This document shows, one piece after another, positions 1 to 5,988 of a stretch of DNA of 6,273 bases. Every line of letters starts with the position of its first letter. Within the stretch, counting starts at the first letter, position 1. The stretch lies in contig PNOO01000145.1 in NCBI GenBank assembly GCA_013824905.1, positions 1-6,273 of the forward strand, in the 5' to 3' direction. Made by a program: the position numbers and the translations under genes. The notes beneath the pieces were generated by a model that ran no database searches, was not told the DNA's origin, and saw nothing but the letters and a program-made list of their open reading frames with translations. This DNA is from Syntrophus sp. (in: bacteria) (lineage in GTDB: Bacteria; Desulfobacterota; Syntrophia; Syntrophales; UBA5619).

Positions 1-6
1 TATTTA

Positions 7-94
7 TGGTGCCTGGGGCGGGAATCGAACCCGCACAGCCTCAAGGACCGAGGGATTTTAAGTCCCTTGCGTCTACCAATTCCGCCACCCAGGC
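7..94 (-). tRNA. tRNA-Leu (anticodon UAA), class II, CCA encoded
   Basis: Read on the minus strand, the gene begins GCCTGGG at 94 and this acceptor strand pairs with CCCAGGC before the discriminator A. An encoded CCA follows at 9-7. The anticodon arm is AGGGA-CTTAAAA-TCCCT (67-51), giving anticodon TAA at 60-58, which reads UUA and UUG leucine codons. The D-arm contains GGTAGACGC, the T-arm is GCGGG-TTCGATT-CCCGC, and a long variable arm lies between anticodon and T arms, as expected for tRNA-Leu. Total length is 88 nt including CCA. The gene lies at the window edge, so its terminator or any following tRNA cannot be seen. It is transcribed away from the deaminase genes. Confidence 0.97.
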
Positions 95-115
95 ACTGCA
101 ATCATAGTGTGGGAA

Positions 116-144
116 TCTATATGCTTTCCGACAAACGGTGTCAA
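116..144 (-). promoter_or_regulatory. sigma70-type promoter of the tRNA-Leu gene
   Basis: On the minus strand there is a perfect -35 box TTGACA (144-139), a 17-base spacer and a -10 box TATAGA (121-116; TATA matches the consensus). Transcription would start near 109, about 15 bases before the mature tRNA 5' end at 94. That is a typical short leader for a tRNA gene. The -35 box overlaps the left arm of an 8-bp inverted repeat (142-165). A TATGAT at 106-101 lacks a -35 at the right distance and is less likely to be the -10. Confidence 0.7.
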
Positions 145-165
145 GGTATTCGTTCCTATACCTTG
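142..165. repeat. 8-bp perfect inverted repeat overlapping the tRNA promoter -35
   Basis: CAAGGTAT (142-149) and ATACCTTG (158-165) are exact reverse complements separated by 8 bases. The left arm shares three bases with the TTGACA -35 box of the tRNA promoter. No T-run follows on the plus strand, so it does not resemble an intrinsic terminator. A protein-binding dyad is possible but unproven. Confidence 0.45.
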
Positions 166-211
166 TCCGTCTCGATTTTCTTAAAATACGTTTACGGCAG
201 TTTGCATTTCT

Positions 212-298
212 TCCCGTGGTTTGGCCCAGACATTCATACTCGATCTTTACTGGAAATTTGCGCTGATATGTGCGAACTTTAGGCACTAACCACGGGAG
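212..298 (+). promoter_or_regulatory. candidate structured 5' leader covering the ribosome binding site of the first deaminase gene
   Basis: A perfect 10-bp inverted repeat pairs TCCCGTGGTT (212-221) with AACCACGGGA (288-297), and a further G-U pair (211/298) is possible. The right arm contains most of the GGGAG Shine-Dalgarno sequence (294-298) of the gene that starts at 307. The 66 enclosed bases can form a second hairpin, TTTGCGC (257-263) with GTGCGAA (270-276) around a 6-base loop, with two G-U pairs. A weaker CCAG/CTGG helix (226-229/250-253) is also possible. The result resembles a multi-branched leader that could hide the ribosome binding site. I do not recognise a known riboswitch class. 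No convincing promoter is visible upstream; TAAAAT at 182-187 is a possible -10 with a poor -35. Confidence 0.4.
294..298 (+). promoter_or_regulatory. ribosome binding site supporting a TTG start at 307
   Basis: GGGAG lies 8 bases before a TTG codon at 307. It supports this start over the in-frame ATG at 364, which would remove the conserved N-terminal strand (DILITGGT) shared with the paralogue downstream. Confidence 0.65.
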
Positions 299-306
299 AT
301 TTTTCT

Positions 307-1659
307 TTGGGCTGGCCAGACCAAAAACTCGATATCCTGATCACCGGCGGAACCCTCCTTACCATGGCGGCGCCTGCAGATATCATCGAGGAGCCAGTGA
401 TCGGTATCCGGGACGGAAAGATCCTTTTTGTAGAAAGCAATGATCTTCCTTCAGGATATTCCCCAGAGGCACATGAGGTCATTGATGCCTCTGGCTGTCT
501 CGTCCTGCCGGGTCTGGTGAATACCCACACCCATCTCCCGATGATTCTTTTTCGGGGTCTTGCCGATGACCTTCCCCTGATGATCTGGCTCAATGATCAT
601 ATCTTTCCCGCCGAGGAACGATTCATCAACCGGGATACTGTTTATACCGCCTCTCTGCTGGCCATCGCCGAGATGATCCTCTCCGGAACGACGACTTTCT
701 GCGACGGTTATTTCTTCGAAAGCAGTGTAGCGCGGGCGGCCATCGCATCAGGGATAAGGGGCGTCGTCTCACAAGGGTTTATCGATTTTCCATCGGCTAA
801 TAAACCCGATTTATCCGGACATACCGCCGCTGCGGAAAATTTCATGCAAAAATGGCATAAACGGTCACCGCTCCTCACTCCGGCACTTATCTGCCATTCC
901 TCCTACATCTGTTCGCCGGATACCCTCAGGGCGATCAAGGCGGTCGCCCGGGGCCATGAGTCGCTCTTTCTCATCCACCTGGCGGAAACCCGCGAGGAAG
1001 TTGCCCTGCTCAGAGAGCGCTATGGGAAAAAACCGGTCCATCACCTGCTCGACTTGGATCTACTGGACAAAGCCACGGTTGCCGCCCACTGTATCTGGCT
1101 GGAAGAGGACGAACTCGACCTTTTGGCTCAATCCGGCGTCAAGGTGGCACACAACCCGGAAAGCAATATGAAACTCGGCGCCGGTGTCGCCCGCGTACCG
1201 GAGATGTTGCGCCTGGGTATCGAAGTAGGGCTGGGAACGGACGGTTGCGCCAGCAATAACAATCTCGATCTCTTCGGAGAGATGGGAATGTGTGCTAAAC
1301 TCCACAAGGTTTTCTCGTCCGATCCCACTGTTATGAAGGCGGAGAAGGTTGTAGAGATGGCTACGCTCGGAGGGGCGCGGGTCCTGGGGATGGCTGACCG
1401 GATCGGTTCCATCTCCCCGGGTAAATGCGCGGATATCATTCTTGTGAATATGAATAAGCCGCATTTGACCCCTTTATACCACCCTTTCTCACACCTGGTC
1501 TATGCCGCCTCAGGAGCCGATGTGTTAACGAGTATCATCGGTGGGCAGGTCGTCATGCGGAATCGTCGCCTGCTGACTATCGATCTGAACGAGGTTATGG
1601 ATGGAGTTAGAAAAATCGGCGCGGCGATTTCGTCGTGGAATAGGTCATCGACGGCCTGA
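307..1659 (+). CDS. amidohydrolase of the MTA/SAH deaminase (TrzA/AtzA-like) family, first tandem copy
   Basis: Predicted cytosolic metal-dependent deaminase of 450 residues, the usual family length. It would hydrolyse the 6-amino group of an adenosine-type nucleoside (MTA, SAH, 5'-deoxyadenosine or adenosine) to the inosine form plus ammonia. The N-terminal beta segment (DILITGGT, 9-16) and C-terminal segment flank the TIM barrel. Visible metal and catalytic residues are H74 and H76 (HTH motif), H224 and E227 (HLAE), H261, H282 (HNPESN) and D312 (GTDG). E103 (IFPAE) and H197 correspond to substrate-binding positions. The TTG start is chosen for its GGGAG site and because the paralogue begins at the same point. 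Differences from the second copy include LPM rather than AAM after HTH, and Q156 where Thermotoga TM0936 has the carboxylate-binding Arg136. The exact substrate is unknown. It is followed after 96 bases by the second copy in the same direction. Confidence 0.92.
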   Translation: MGWPDQKLDILITGGTLLTMAAPADIIEEPVIGIRDGKILFVESNDLPSGYSPEAHEVIDASGCLVLPGLVNTHTHLPMILFRGLADDLPLMIWLNDHIFPAEERFINRDTVYTASLLAIAEMILSGTTTFCDGYFFESSVARAAIASGIRGVVSQGFIDFPSANKPDLSGHTAAAENFMQKWHKRSPLLTPALICHSSYICSPDTLRAIKAVARGHESLFLIHLAETREEVALLRERYGKKPVHHLLDLDLLDKATVAAHCIWLEEDELDLLAQSGVKVAHNPESNMKLGAGVARVPEMLRLGIEVGLGTDGCASNNNLDLFGEMGMCAKLHKVFSSDPTVMKAEKVVEMATLGGARVLGMADRIGSISPGKCADIILVNMNKPHLTPLYHPFSHLVYAASGADVLTSIIGGQVVMRNRRLLTIDLNEVMDGVRKIGAAISSWNRSSTA

Positions 1660-1705
1660 GCCTGGGTATTGATCACCCATGGATTCCATTTTTTACTACC
1701 GGGGC

Positions 1706-1734
1706 TTTGTCAGGACAAATATTTCCGTTATATG
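1706..1734 (+). promoter_or_regulatory. possible promoter for the second deaminase gene, with an overlapping palindrome
   Basis: TTGTCA (1707-1712) matches five of six -35 bases. It is followed at 16 bases by TATATG (1729-1734), or at 18 bases by TATGAA (1731-1736), each matching four of six -10 bases. The start would fall just before the GGAGG site at 1747. A perfect dyad TTTGTC-AG-GACAAA (1706-1719) lies directly on the -35 box and could be an operator. The second gene might instead simply be co-transcribed from upstream. Confidence 0.35.
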
Positions 1735-1746
1735 AATGAATATCTT

Positions 1747-1751
1747 GGAGG
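1747..1751 (+). promoter_or_regulatory. ribosome binding site fixing the ATG start at 1756
   Basis: GGAGG lies 4 bases before ATG 1756. Earlier in-frame starts (TTG at 1669, ATG at 1732) would add residues that have no counterpart in the family and lack a comparable site. Confidence 0.75.
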
Positions 1752-1755
1752 CTGG

Positions 1756-3090
1756 ATGGCAAGAACTGTTGATATCCTGATTACTGGCGGTACTGTCGTT
1801 ACACTGGATGAACAAGACACGAAATTTGTCCCGGGCGCCTTGGCCGTTGACGGCGATACGATTATCGCCTTGGGAAAGAATGAAGAGATTTGCGCCGCAT
1901 TTCAGGGCAGAGAGACGATCAATGTACCGGGTTCGATCATCATGCCCGGGCTCGTCAACTCCCACACCCACGCTGCCATGACCTGCTTCCGGGGGATTGC
2001 CGATGACATGGAACTGATGGACTGGCTTAACCGCTACATCTTTCCCGCCGAGGCCCGAAATGTGAATCCGGAGCTGGCCTACTGGGGAAGCATGCTCGCC
2101 TGCGCAGAGATGATCAAATCGGGTACGACGACTTTTTCAGATATGTACATCTTCGAGCAGGAGACTGCCAAAGCGGCGAAACAGGCAGGGATGCGCTGCC
2201 TCATCGGCGAAGTCCTCTTCGACTTCCCCTCCCCCAACTTCAAAACGCCTGAGGAAGGTCTTGTCTATACGGAAAACCTCATTCAGACATGGGCCGATGA
2301 CCCCCTCGTCAACATAATGGTGGAGCCCCATGCACTCTACACCTGTTCTCCGGATCTCCTGAAAGCGTCGAAAGCCCTGGCGGACCGTTATCAGGTCCCT
2401 CTGGCAACTCACCTCTTGGAAAACAAGGCAGAAGCGAAACAGCTGGAGGGAAAATTTGGCAAACGGGCGACGCAATTCCTGATGGAAGGCGGGTTTCTAG
2501 ATGAACGATTCATCGCCTTTCACGGCGTCTTGATGGACGAAGAGGATATCCGTATCTTTGCCGACCACGGTTCCAGGGTCGTCCATAACCCGGAGAGCAA
2601 CATGAAACTGGCCTCCGGCGTGGCTCCCGTTTCTGCTATGCGGAATGGGGGAATCGTGGTTGGTCTTGGGACGGACGGATGCGCCAGTAACAACAATCTC
2701 GACATGTTTCAGGAGATGGATACGACCGCCAAGCTGGGAAAATCGGCCCTTCTCGATCCGACGGTCATATCGGCCCGGACGGTCCTCAGGATGGCAACCT
2801 GTGACGGGGCAAAGGTTCTTGGGCTGGATGGGCTGGTCGGGACTCTTGAAGCGGGGAAAAAGGCGGATATCTGCATCATCGACATGGACAAGCCGCACCT
2901 GACGCCCATGTACGACGAATATTCCCACCTCGTCTATACCGTCGGAGGCGCTGATGTGGAGACGGTCCTCATCAACGGTAAACTCGTTATGAAGAACCGG
3001 CGGCTTCTGACCATTGACGAGGAGGAAGCGATGCGGCGTGTCCGCGCTATCGCCCAGCGTGTGAAGAAGAGTCTCAGAAACGGATTCTGA
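1756..3090 (+). CDS. mtaD: 5-methylthioadenosine/S-adenosylhomocysteine deaminase family protein, second tandem copy
   Basis: Metal-dependent nucleoside deaminase of 444 residues, predicted cytosolic, converting MTA/SAH-type adenosines to inosine forms with release of ammonia. It starts MARTVDILITGGT, and the HTHAAM motif (70-75) is canonical for MtaD. Metal and catalytic residues are H70, H72, H219, E222, H256, H277 and D307 (GLGTDG). E99 (IFPAE) and H192 match nucleoside-binding positions. It is a clear paralogue of the preceding gene, with identical blocks such as HNPESNMKL, GLGTDGCASNNNLD and NRRLLTID. The position of TM0936 Arg136 is E152 here (LIGEVLFD), and no arginine is seen where Arg148 would fall, so SAH may be a poor substrate. 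MTA, 5'-deoxyadenosine or adenosine are alternatives. Its stop codon is 4 bases from that of the convergent glucan enzyme gene, leaving no room for a separate terminator between them. Confidence 0.93.
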   Translation: MARTVDILITGGTVVTLDEQDTKFVPGALAVDGDTIIALGKNEEICAAFQGRETINVPGSIIMPGLVNSHTHAAMTCFRGIADDMELMDWLNRYIFPAEARNVNPELAYWGSMLACAEMIKSGTTTFSDMYIFEQETAKAAKQAGMRCLIGEVLFDFPSPNFKTPEEGLVYTENLIQTWADDPLVNIMVEPHALYTCSPDLLKASKALADRYQVPLATHLLENKAEAKQLEGKFGKRATQFLMEGGFLDERFIAFHGVLMDEEDIRIFADHGSRVVHNPESNMKLASGVAPVSAMRNGGIVVGLGTDGCASNNNLDMFQEMDTTAKLGKSALLDPTVISARTVLRMATCDGAKVLGLDGLVGTLEAGKKADICIIDMDKPHLTPMYDEYSHLVYTVGGADVETVLINGKLVMKNRRLLTIDEEEAMRRVRAIAQRVKKSLRNGF

Positions 3091-3094
3091 CGGT

Positions 3095-5797
3095 TTAAAG
3101 TAGAGGCTTCCCGTTATTCAGCTTTTCATAGATCCTGATATATTCGGCGACCATGTGGCCCAAGCTATACCGTTCACGGGCTTCCCGCATGATTCTCCGT
3201 ATCTGTTTTTCCCGGATCTCCGGCGACAGACGGTGAAAGGTCACACTTTTCGCCAGGGCATACCAGAGACCGCCTGAATCATAATCGCGAAACAGGAAAC
3301 CGTTCCCGATATCCTGGGGCGAACCATCTTCTTTGAGCCTCAGTTCGCGGATCTTATCGTGGTATCCCCCTGTATCACGGTTCGTGGCAGTCGCCCCGAA
3401 AATATTCCCCACTTGGTCGATTTGACCGCAGGGTTCATAGAGGGATGCGCCGAAAACATCGCAGGCGGCGGCATACCCCAAAAGAGAAAGCTCCTCGTTA
3501 AAGGGTTGATAGGCGATCCGCCCGCCGGAATGATAGGCGATCCCGCCGAAAAGGTCCGCATGCGTCCGGTCATTGCCGATCCCGTCCGCCACTATAGCGA
3601 TCTGGACATCGGGGTGCTGATCGACGAAAGCCTTGATGATCTGTTCGAGGAGTTCGACCCCTTTCTGAAAGGGATCGAGACGGGAAGGCCAGAAATAGAG
3701 CAGGGCGTCCGAGTTCACGTTGAGGCCGGTCCTCTTCTGGAATTCGACGAGATTCTCGCGCTTCGCCTCGATGACCGGATCGTCAGGCCCGTACATACAG
3801 ATCAAGGCCTCGCACCGCTCCGGATATATTCGAGCAGAGGGGGCGTTGATGATCGCCCGGGCCGCATCATGGTAATATTTCTCCTTCACTTCTTGACGGA
3901 CGCTGGACGGAACAAGATCCTTGTCCAGGAAGTAATCCTCTACGACCTCCTGGAGAAACCGCTCGCCGACAAAGTTGATCATCGTAGCGTTTTTTATCGC
4001 CGTCGCCTGGCAGTCGATACAGGTTCTCCCCTCGTGCTCGGTAAGAAAGAGACGGTCGGCGATGCTCTTCAGGCCGATCCCTCCCAAATGATCCAGGGGA
4101 AGGTAGGCCGTGAAAACGTTGTGCACCGTGTGGAGGACGGGCAATCCGGTTGCCGCGGCGTAAGCGGTGATCGCCCCTCCCGCCATCCAGTCATGGCTGT
4201 GGATGATCAACCTTCCCTCGTGCCTGGCCCGGACGGTTTTGATGATATTGTTCACGATATCCCTCTGGAATTCAATGGCCGTAAGGATCGGATCTCCTGC
4301 ATAGGCGCTCAGATTGTCGGCAAAGACAGAAGAGCTGACCAGATGGATCTTTTCGGAATCGATCCGATAGCGGACATCCCTCCACTGCATATCAGTCATC
4401 TGCGCCTCCCTCTGGAACCTCTTTTTGAGATTGAGGATCACCAGATGAACGTCCAGAGCGCGTTCGCCGAGACCCTCGCACAGTGCCGAGACTACCTCCC
4501 CCTGGCCGCCGCTTTTTCCAGAGATGAAACGTGCGAGACTGCCCATGTCCTCCGGTAGTCGCCCTGTTTCGGGAGAAATGATGAGGATGGCCGTCTTTTC
4601 ATGTTTCTTTACGATCACGAAGCGTTTGACGGCTGCTTCCAGATCATCGATCTTGCGCGTCAGGATATGCGTGGGGCGGGCGATGGACCCTTCGTAGGGG
4701 TTAAAATAGGCGTGGACCGCATGATCCTCTCCGATCCGCTCATGGAGAAAATAGACATGATCCGAGGTCGTCAGATGGCGCCAGCGGGTGAGCAGTTCTC
4801 CCTCCGCTCGGCGTGCCGCTGTTTCCATCTGCTCGATGTCCCGAAAAAGCTCGTATTGAGTGGGATTTCCCAGCCATCCGAAGGTATTTCTTCCTGCATC
4901 GGCCCAGGAGGAGGTGGAGAGGCCGTGGATATCCAAAAAAGGGCACTCGGCTTTCCTAAACTGCACGGCAACCTCGGTCGGTGTCGCCATGACCAGGTTC
5001 GGATGCTTTTCGAGCGCCTCCGGCAGACCGCGCCAGAACTGGAAAATCCCCTTCTCGCTCCAGATGTGTTCGCCGATGTGTTCGTAATCGTAACCGAGCA
5101 GAACGGCCTCTCCGTCTATGAGTGAGAGATATTGGGCGTATTGCTCGGGCGTCAACGGACTGTGTGGAAACCTAAAAGCGATATCGTCGCTCAATTCCCG
5201 GTTCCGGGGAATGACGATCAGGTTAGCATTTCGCGCCCGGAAAACGGCATTCGGGGAGATCGCGGCCTCTTCCTTCGTGAACATGTCATCCCGTTTTTCA
5301 CAGAGGATCGACTGATAGCCCATATCGGCGACGACCGCGGCGATATCGTTATTGTACATCAGCTCGGTGTTACGAAAAGAGGTCGGAAATATCCCGAAGA
5401 GCCGTTTGATCATCTCCCGATGCAGTGACACCTGCTCCCGGAATTCGGTTTTGTGAGGATCCTCGAACAGGCTGGTCAGCGAATGATAGTACGTCTCATC
5501 AAGATATTCGACCTGATGTTTCTTCTCACCCGCTGCATAAAGATCCCGGAGCAGCGTGATGAGCTCGGGCGTATAGAGTTCGGCTTGTTTGAGAAAGGTG
5601 CCTGACATGCCGAGTGTGATCTTGAAGGAGGGATGGGCTGTAACGAGTTCCGTGAACATCGCGGTCGCCGGCAGGTAGCATTTTTCGGCCACTTTGAGGA
5701 AAACGGACCGATTCTTCTCATCCCAGAGAAACTTTTCCCTCTCCGGATGGAGACGGAAGGGTTGGTGGAGCTGAAAATAAAAGGTGACCAGCGGCAT
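3095..5797 (-). CDS. bifunctional GH57 alpha-glucan hydrolase/transferase - GT5 glycogen synthase-like fusion
   Basis: 900-residue protein with no signal peptide or membrane segment seen, so probably cytosolic glycogen metabolism. Residues ~1-385 are a GH57 alpha-amylase-type domain. It shows HQP (11-13), FRNTEL with likely nucleophile E145, YDYEHIGEH with likely acid/base D237, SWAD (297-300), and a VHAYFNPY stretch typical of the domain end. Residues ~400-900 are a GT5-type glycosyltransferase: KSGGQGEVV (K428, equivalent to the KTGGL lysine of GlgA), HDW (535-537), HTVHN, SRLDPFQKG (R706, K712), EPCG (E788) and NRDTGGYHD. The GT domain would add glucose from ADP- or UDP-glucose; the GH57 domain would cleave or transfer alpha-glucan. 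The SRL-to-QKG spacing is one residue longer than in E. coli GlgA. ATG 5797 is preferred because GAGG (5806-5803) sits 5 bases upstream. GTG 5803 overlaps that site and would add two residues. Sugar donor and GH57 specificity cannot be told from sequence. Confidence 0.9.
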   Translation of the reverse strand: MPLVTFYFQLHQPFRLHPEREKFLWDEKNRSVFLKVAEKCYLPATAMFTELVTAHPSFKITLGMSGTFLKQAELYTPELITLLRDLYAAGEKKHQVEYLDETYYHSLTSLFEDPHKTEFREQVSLHREMIKRLFGIFPTSFRNTELMYNNDIAAVVADMGYQSILCEKRDDMFTKEEAAISPNAVFRARNANLIVIPRNRELSDDIAFRFPHSPLTPEQYAQYLSLIDGEAVLLGYDYEHIGEHIWSEKGIFQFWRGLPEALEKHPNLVMATPTEVAVQFRKAECPFLDIHGLSTSSWADAGRNTFGWLGNPTQYELFRDIEQMETAARRAEGELLTRWRHLTTSDHVYFLHERIGEDHAVHAYFNPYEGSIARPTHILTRKIDDLEAAVKRFVIVKKHEKTAILIISPETGRLPEDMGSLARFISGKSGGQGEVVSALCEGLGERALDVHLVILNLKKRFQREAQMTDMQWRDVRYRIDSEKIHLVSSSVFADNLSAYAGDPILTAIEFQRDIVNNIIKTVRARHEGRLIIHSHDWMAGGAITAYAAATGLPVLHTVHNVFTAYLPLDHLGGIGLKSIADRLFLTEHEGRTCIDCQATAIKNATMINFVGERFLQEVVEDYFLDKDLVPSSVRQEVKEKYYHDAARAIINAPSARIYPERCEALICMYGPDDPVIEAKRENLVEFQKRTGLNVNSDALLYFWPSRLDPFQKGVELLEQIIKAFVDQHPDVQIAIVADGIGNDRTHADLFGGIAYHSGGRIAYQPFNEELSLLGYAAACDVFGASLYEPCGQIDQVGNIFGATATNRDTGGYHDKIRELRLKEDGSPQDIGNGFLFRDYDSGGLWYALAKSVTFHRLSPEIREKQIRRIMREARERYSLGHMVAEYIRIYEKLNNGKPLL

Positions 5798-5802
5798 ACC
5801 CA

Positions 5803-5806
5803 CCTC
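5803..5806 (-). promoter_or_regulatory. ribosome binding site favouring the ATG start at 5797
   Basis: Minus-strand GAGG (5806-5803) continues into TGGGT and then ATG at 5797. The alternative GTG at 5803 lies inside this Shine-Dalgarno-like stretch and has no good site of its own. Confidence 0.55.
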
Positions 5807-5830
5807 ATAGAAAGCAATTTTCCAAATTTA

Positions 5831-5859
5831 TTTATACTGGAACAAAACGAATAAAGCAA
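5831..5859 (-). promoter_or_regulatory. possible sigma70-type promoter of the GH57-GT5 gene
   Basis: On the minus strand, TTGCTT (5859-5854) is followed after 17 bases by TATAAA (5836-5831), within an AT-rich stretch. The -10 matches five of six bases; the -35 is weak beyond TTG. Transcription would start near 5824, about 27 bases before the ATG at 5797. Position and spacing are good. Confidence 0.5.
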
Positions 5860-5870
5860 CCTCGGAACCT

Positions 5871-5899
5871 TTGACATCCAACCTCCGGACGGGTATGAT
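5871..5899 (+). promoter_or_regulatory. strong sigma70-type promoter of the helicase gene
   Basis: Perfect -35 TTGACA (5871-5876), a 17-base spacer and -10 TATGAT (5894-5899; five of six consensus bases). Transcription would start near 5906, leaving a leader of about 80 bases before ATG 5989. It is back to back with the possible promoter of the GH57-GT5 gene; the two -35 boxes are 11 bases apart. Confidence 0.75.
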
Positions 5900-5954
5900 C
5901 CTTTCCCAGACCGGGCGTACTTACCTGCTGACTGGTCCTCATGTGAGAATGGTG

Positions 5955-5969
5955 AAAGGATAATCCTTT
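5955..5969. repeat. 15-base palindrome in the helicase leader
   Basis: AAAGGAT-A-ATCCTTT is a perfect 7-bp dyad with a single central base. In RNA it could form a 6-bp stem with a 3-base loop. It lies about 50 bases after the predicted transcription start. Its left arm supplies the AAAGGA that could serve as ribosome binding site for a TTG start at 5968. Confidence 0.45.
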
Positions 5970-5988
5970 GTCCGGATCTGATGGCATA

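Noticed and set aside
221..236. GG-containing stretch resembling a sigma54 promoter (TGGCCC...)
   Set aside because: The required GC of the -12 element is not present at the correct distance.
67..282. A 71-codon plus-strand open frame
   Set aside because: It runs across the tRNA-Leu gene and its promoter and has no family features.
1663..1694. Small hairpins (TGGGT/ACCCA; ATGG-ATT-CCAT) followed by six Ts after the first deaminase gene
   Set aside because: The stem next to the T-run is only 4 bp and the 5-bp stem is too far from it. This is too weak to call an intrinsic terminator, though partial termination cannot be excluded.
307..3090. Possibility that the tandem deaminases are pesticide-type chlorohydrolases (AtzA/TrzN-like)
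   Set aside because: They belong to the same superfamily, but the HTHAAM, IFPAE and HNPESNMKL blocks and the length fit MTA/SAH-type nucleoside deaminases better.
3359..4558. A 399-codon open frame on the plus strand, antisense to the GH57-GT5 gene
   Set aside because: It lies fully inside the minus-strand gene, whose protein shows clear domain motifs along its whole length. The antisense product has no recognisable motif and its composition is typical of a shadow frame.
4601..5125. A second 174-codon plus-strand open frame opposite the same gene
   Set aside because: Same reason: opposite the GH57 domain coding sequence, with no motif and no independent ribosome binding context.
5895..5963. 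A 22-codon reading frame beginning at ATG 5895 in the helicase leader
   Set aside because: Its start codon lies within the -10 box and so before the predicted transcription start. No ribosome binding site is seen for it or for the 4-codon frame at 5949.
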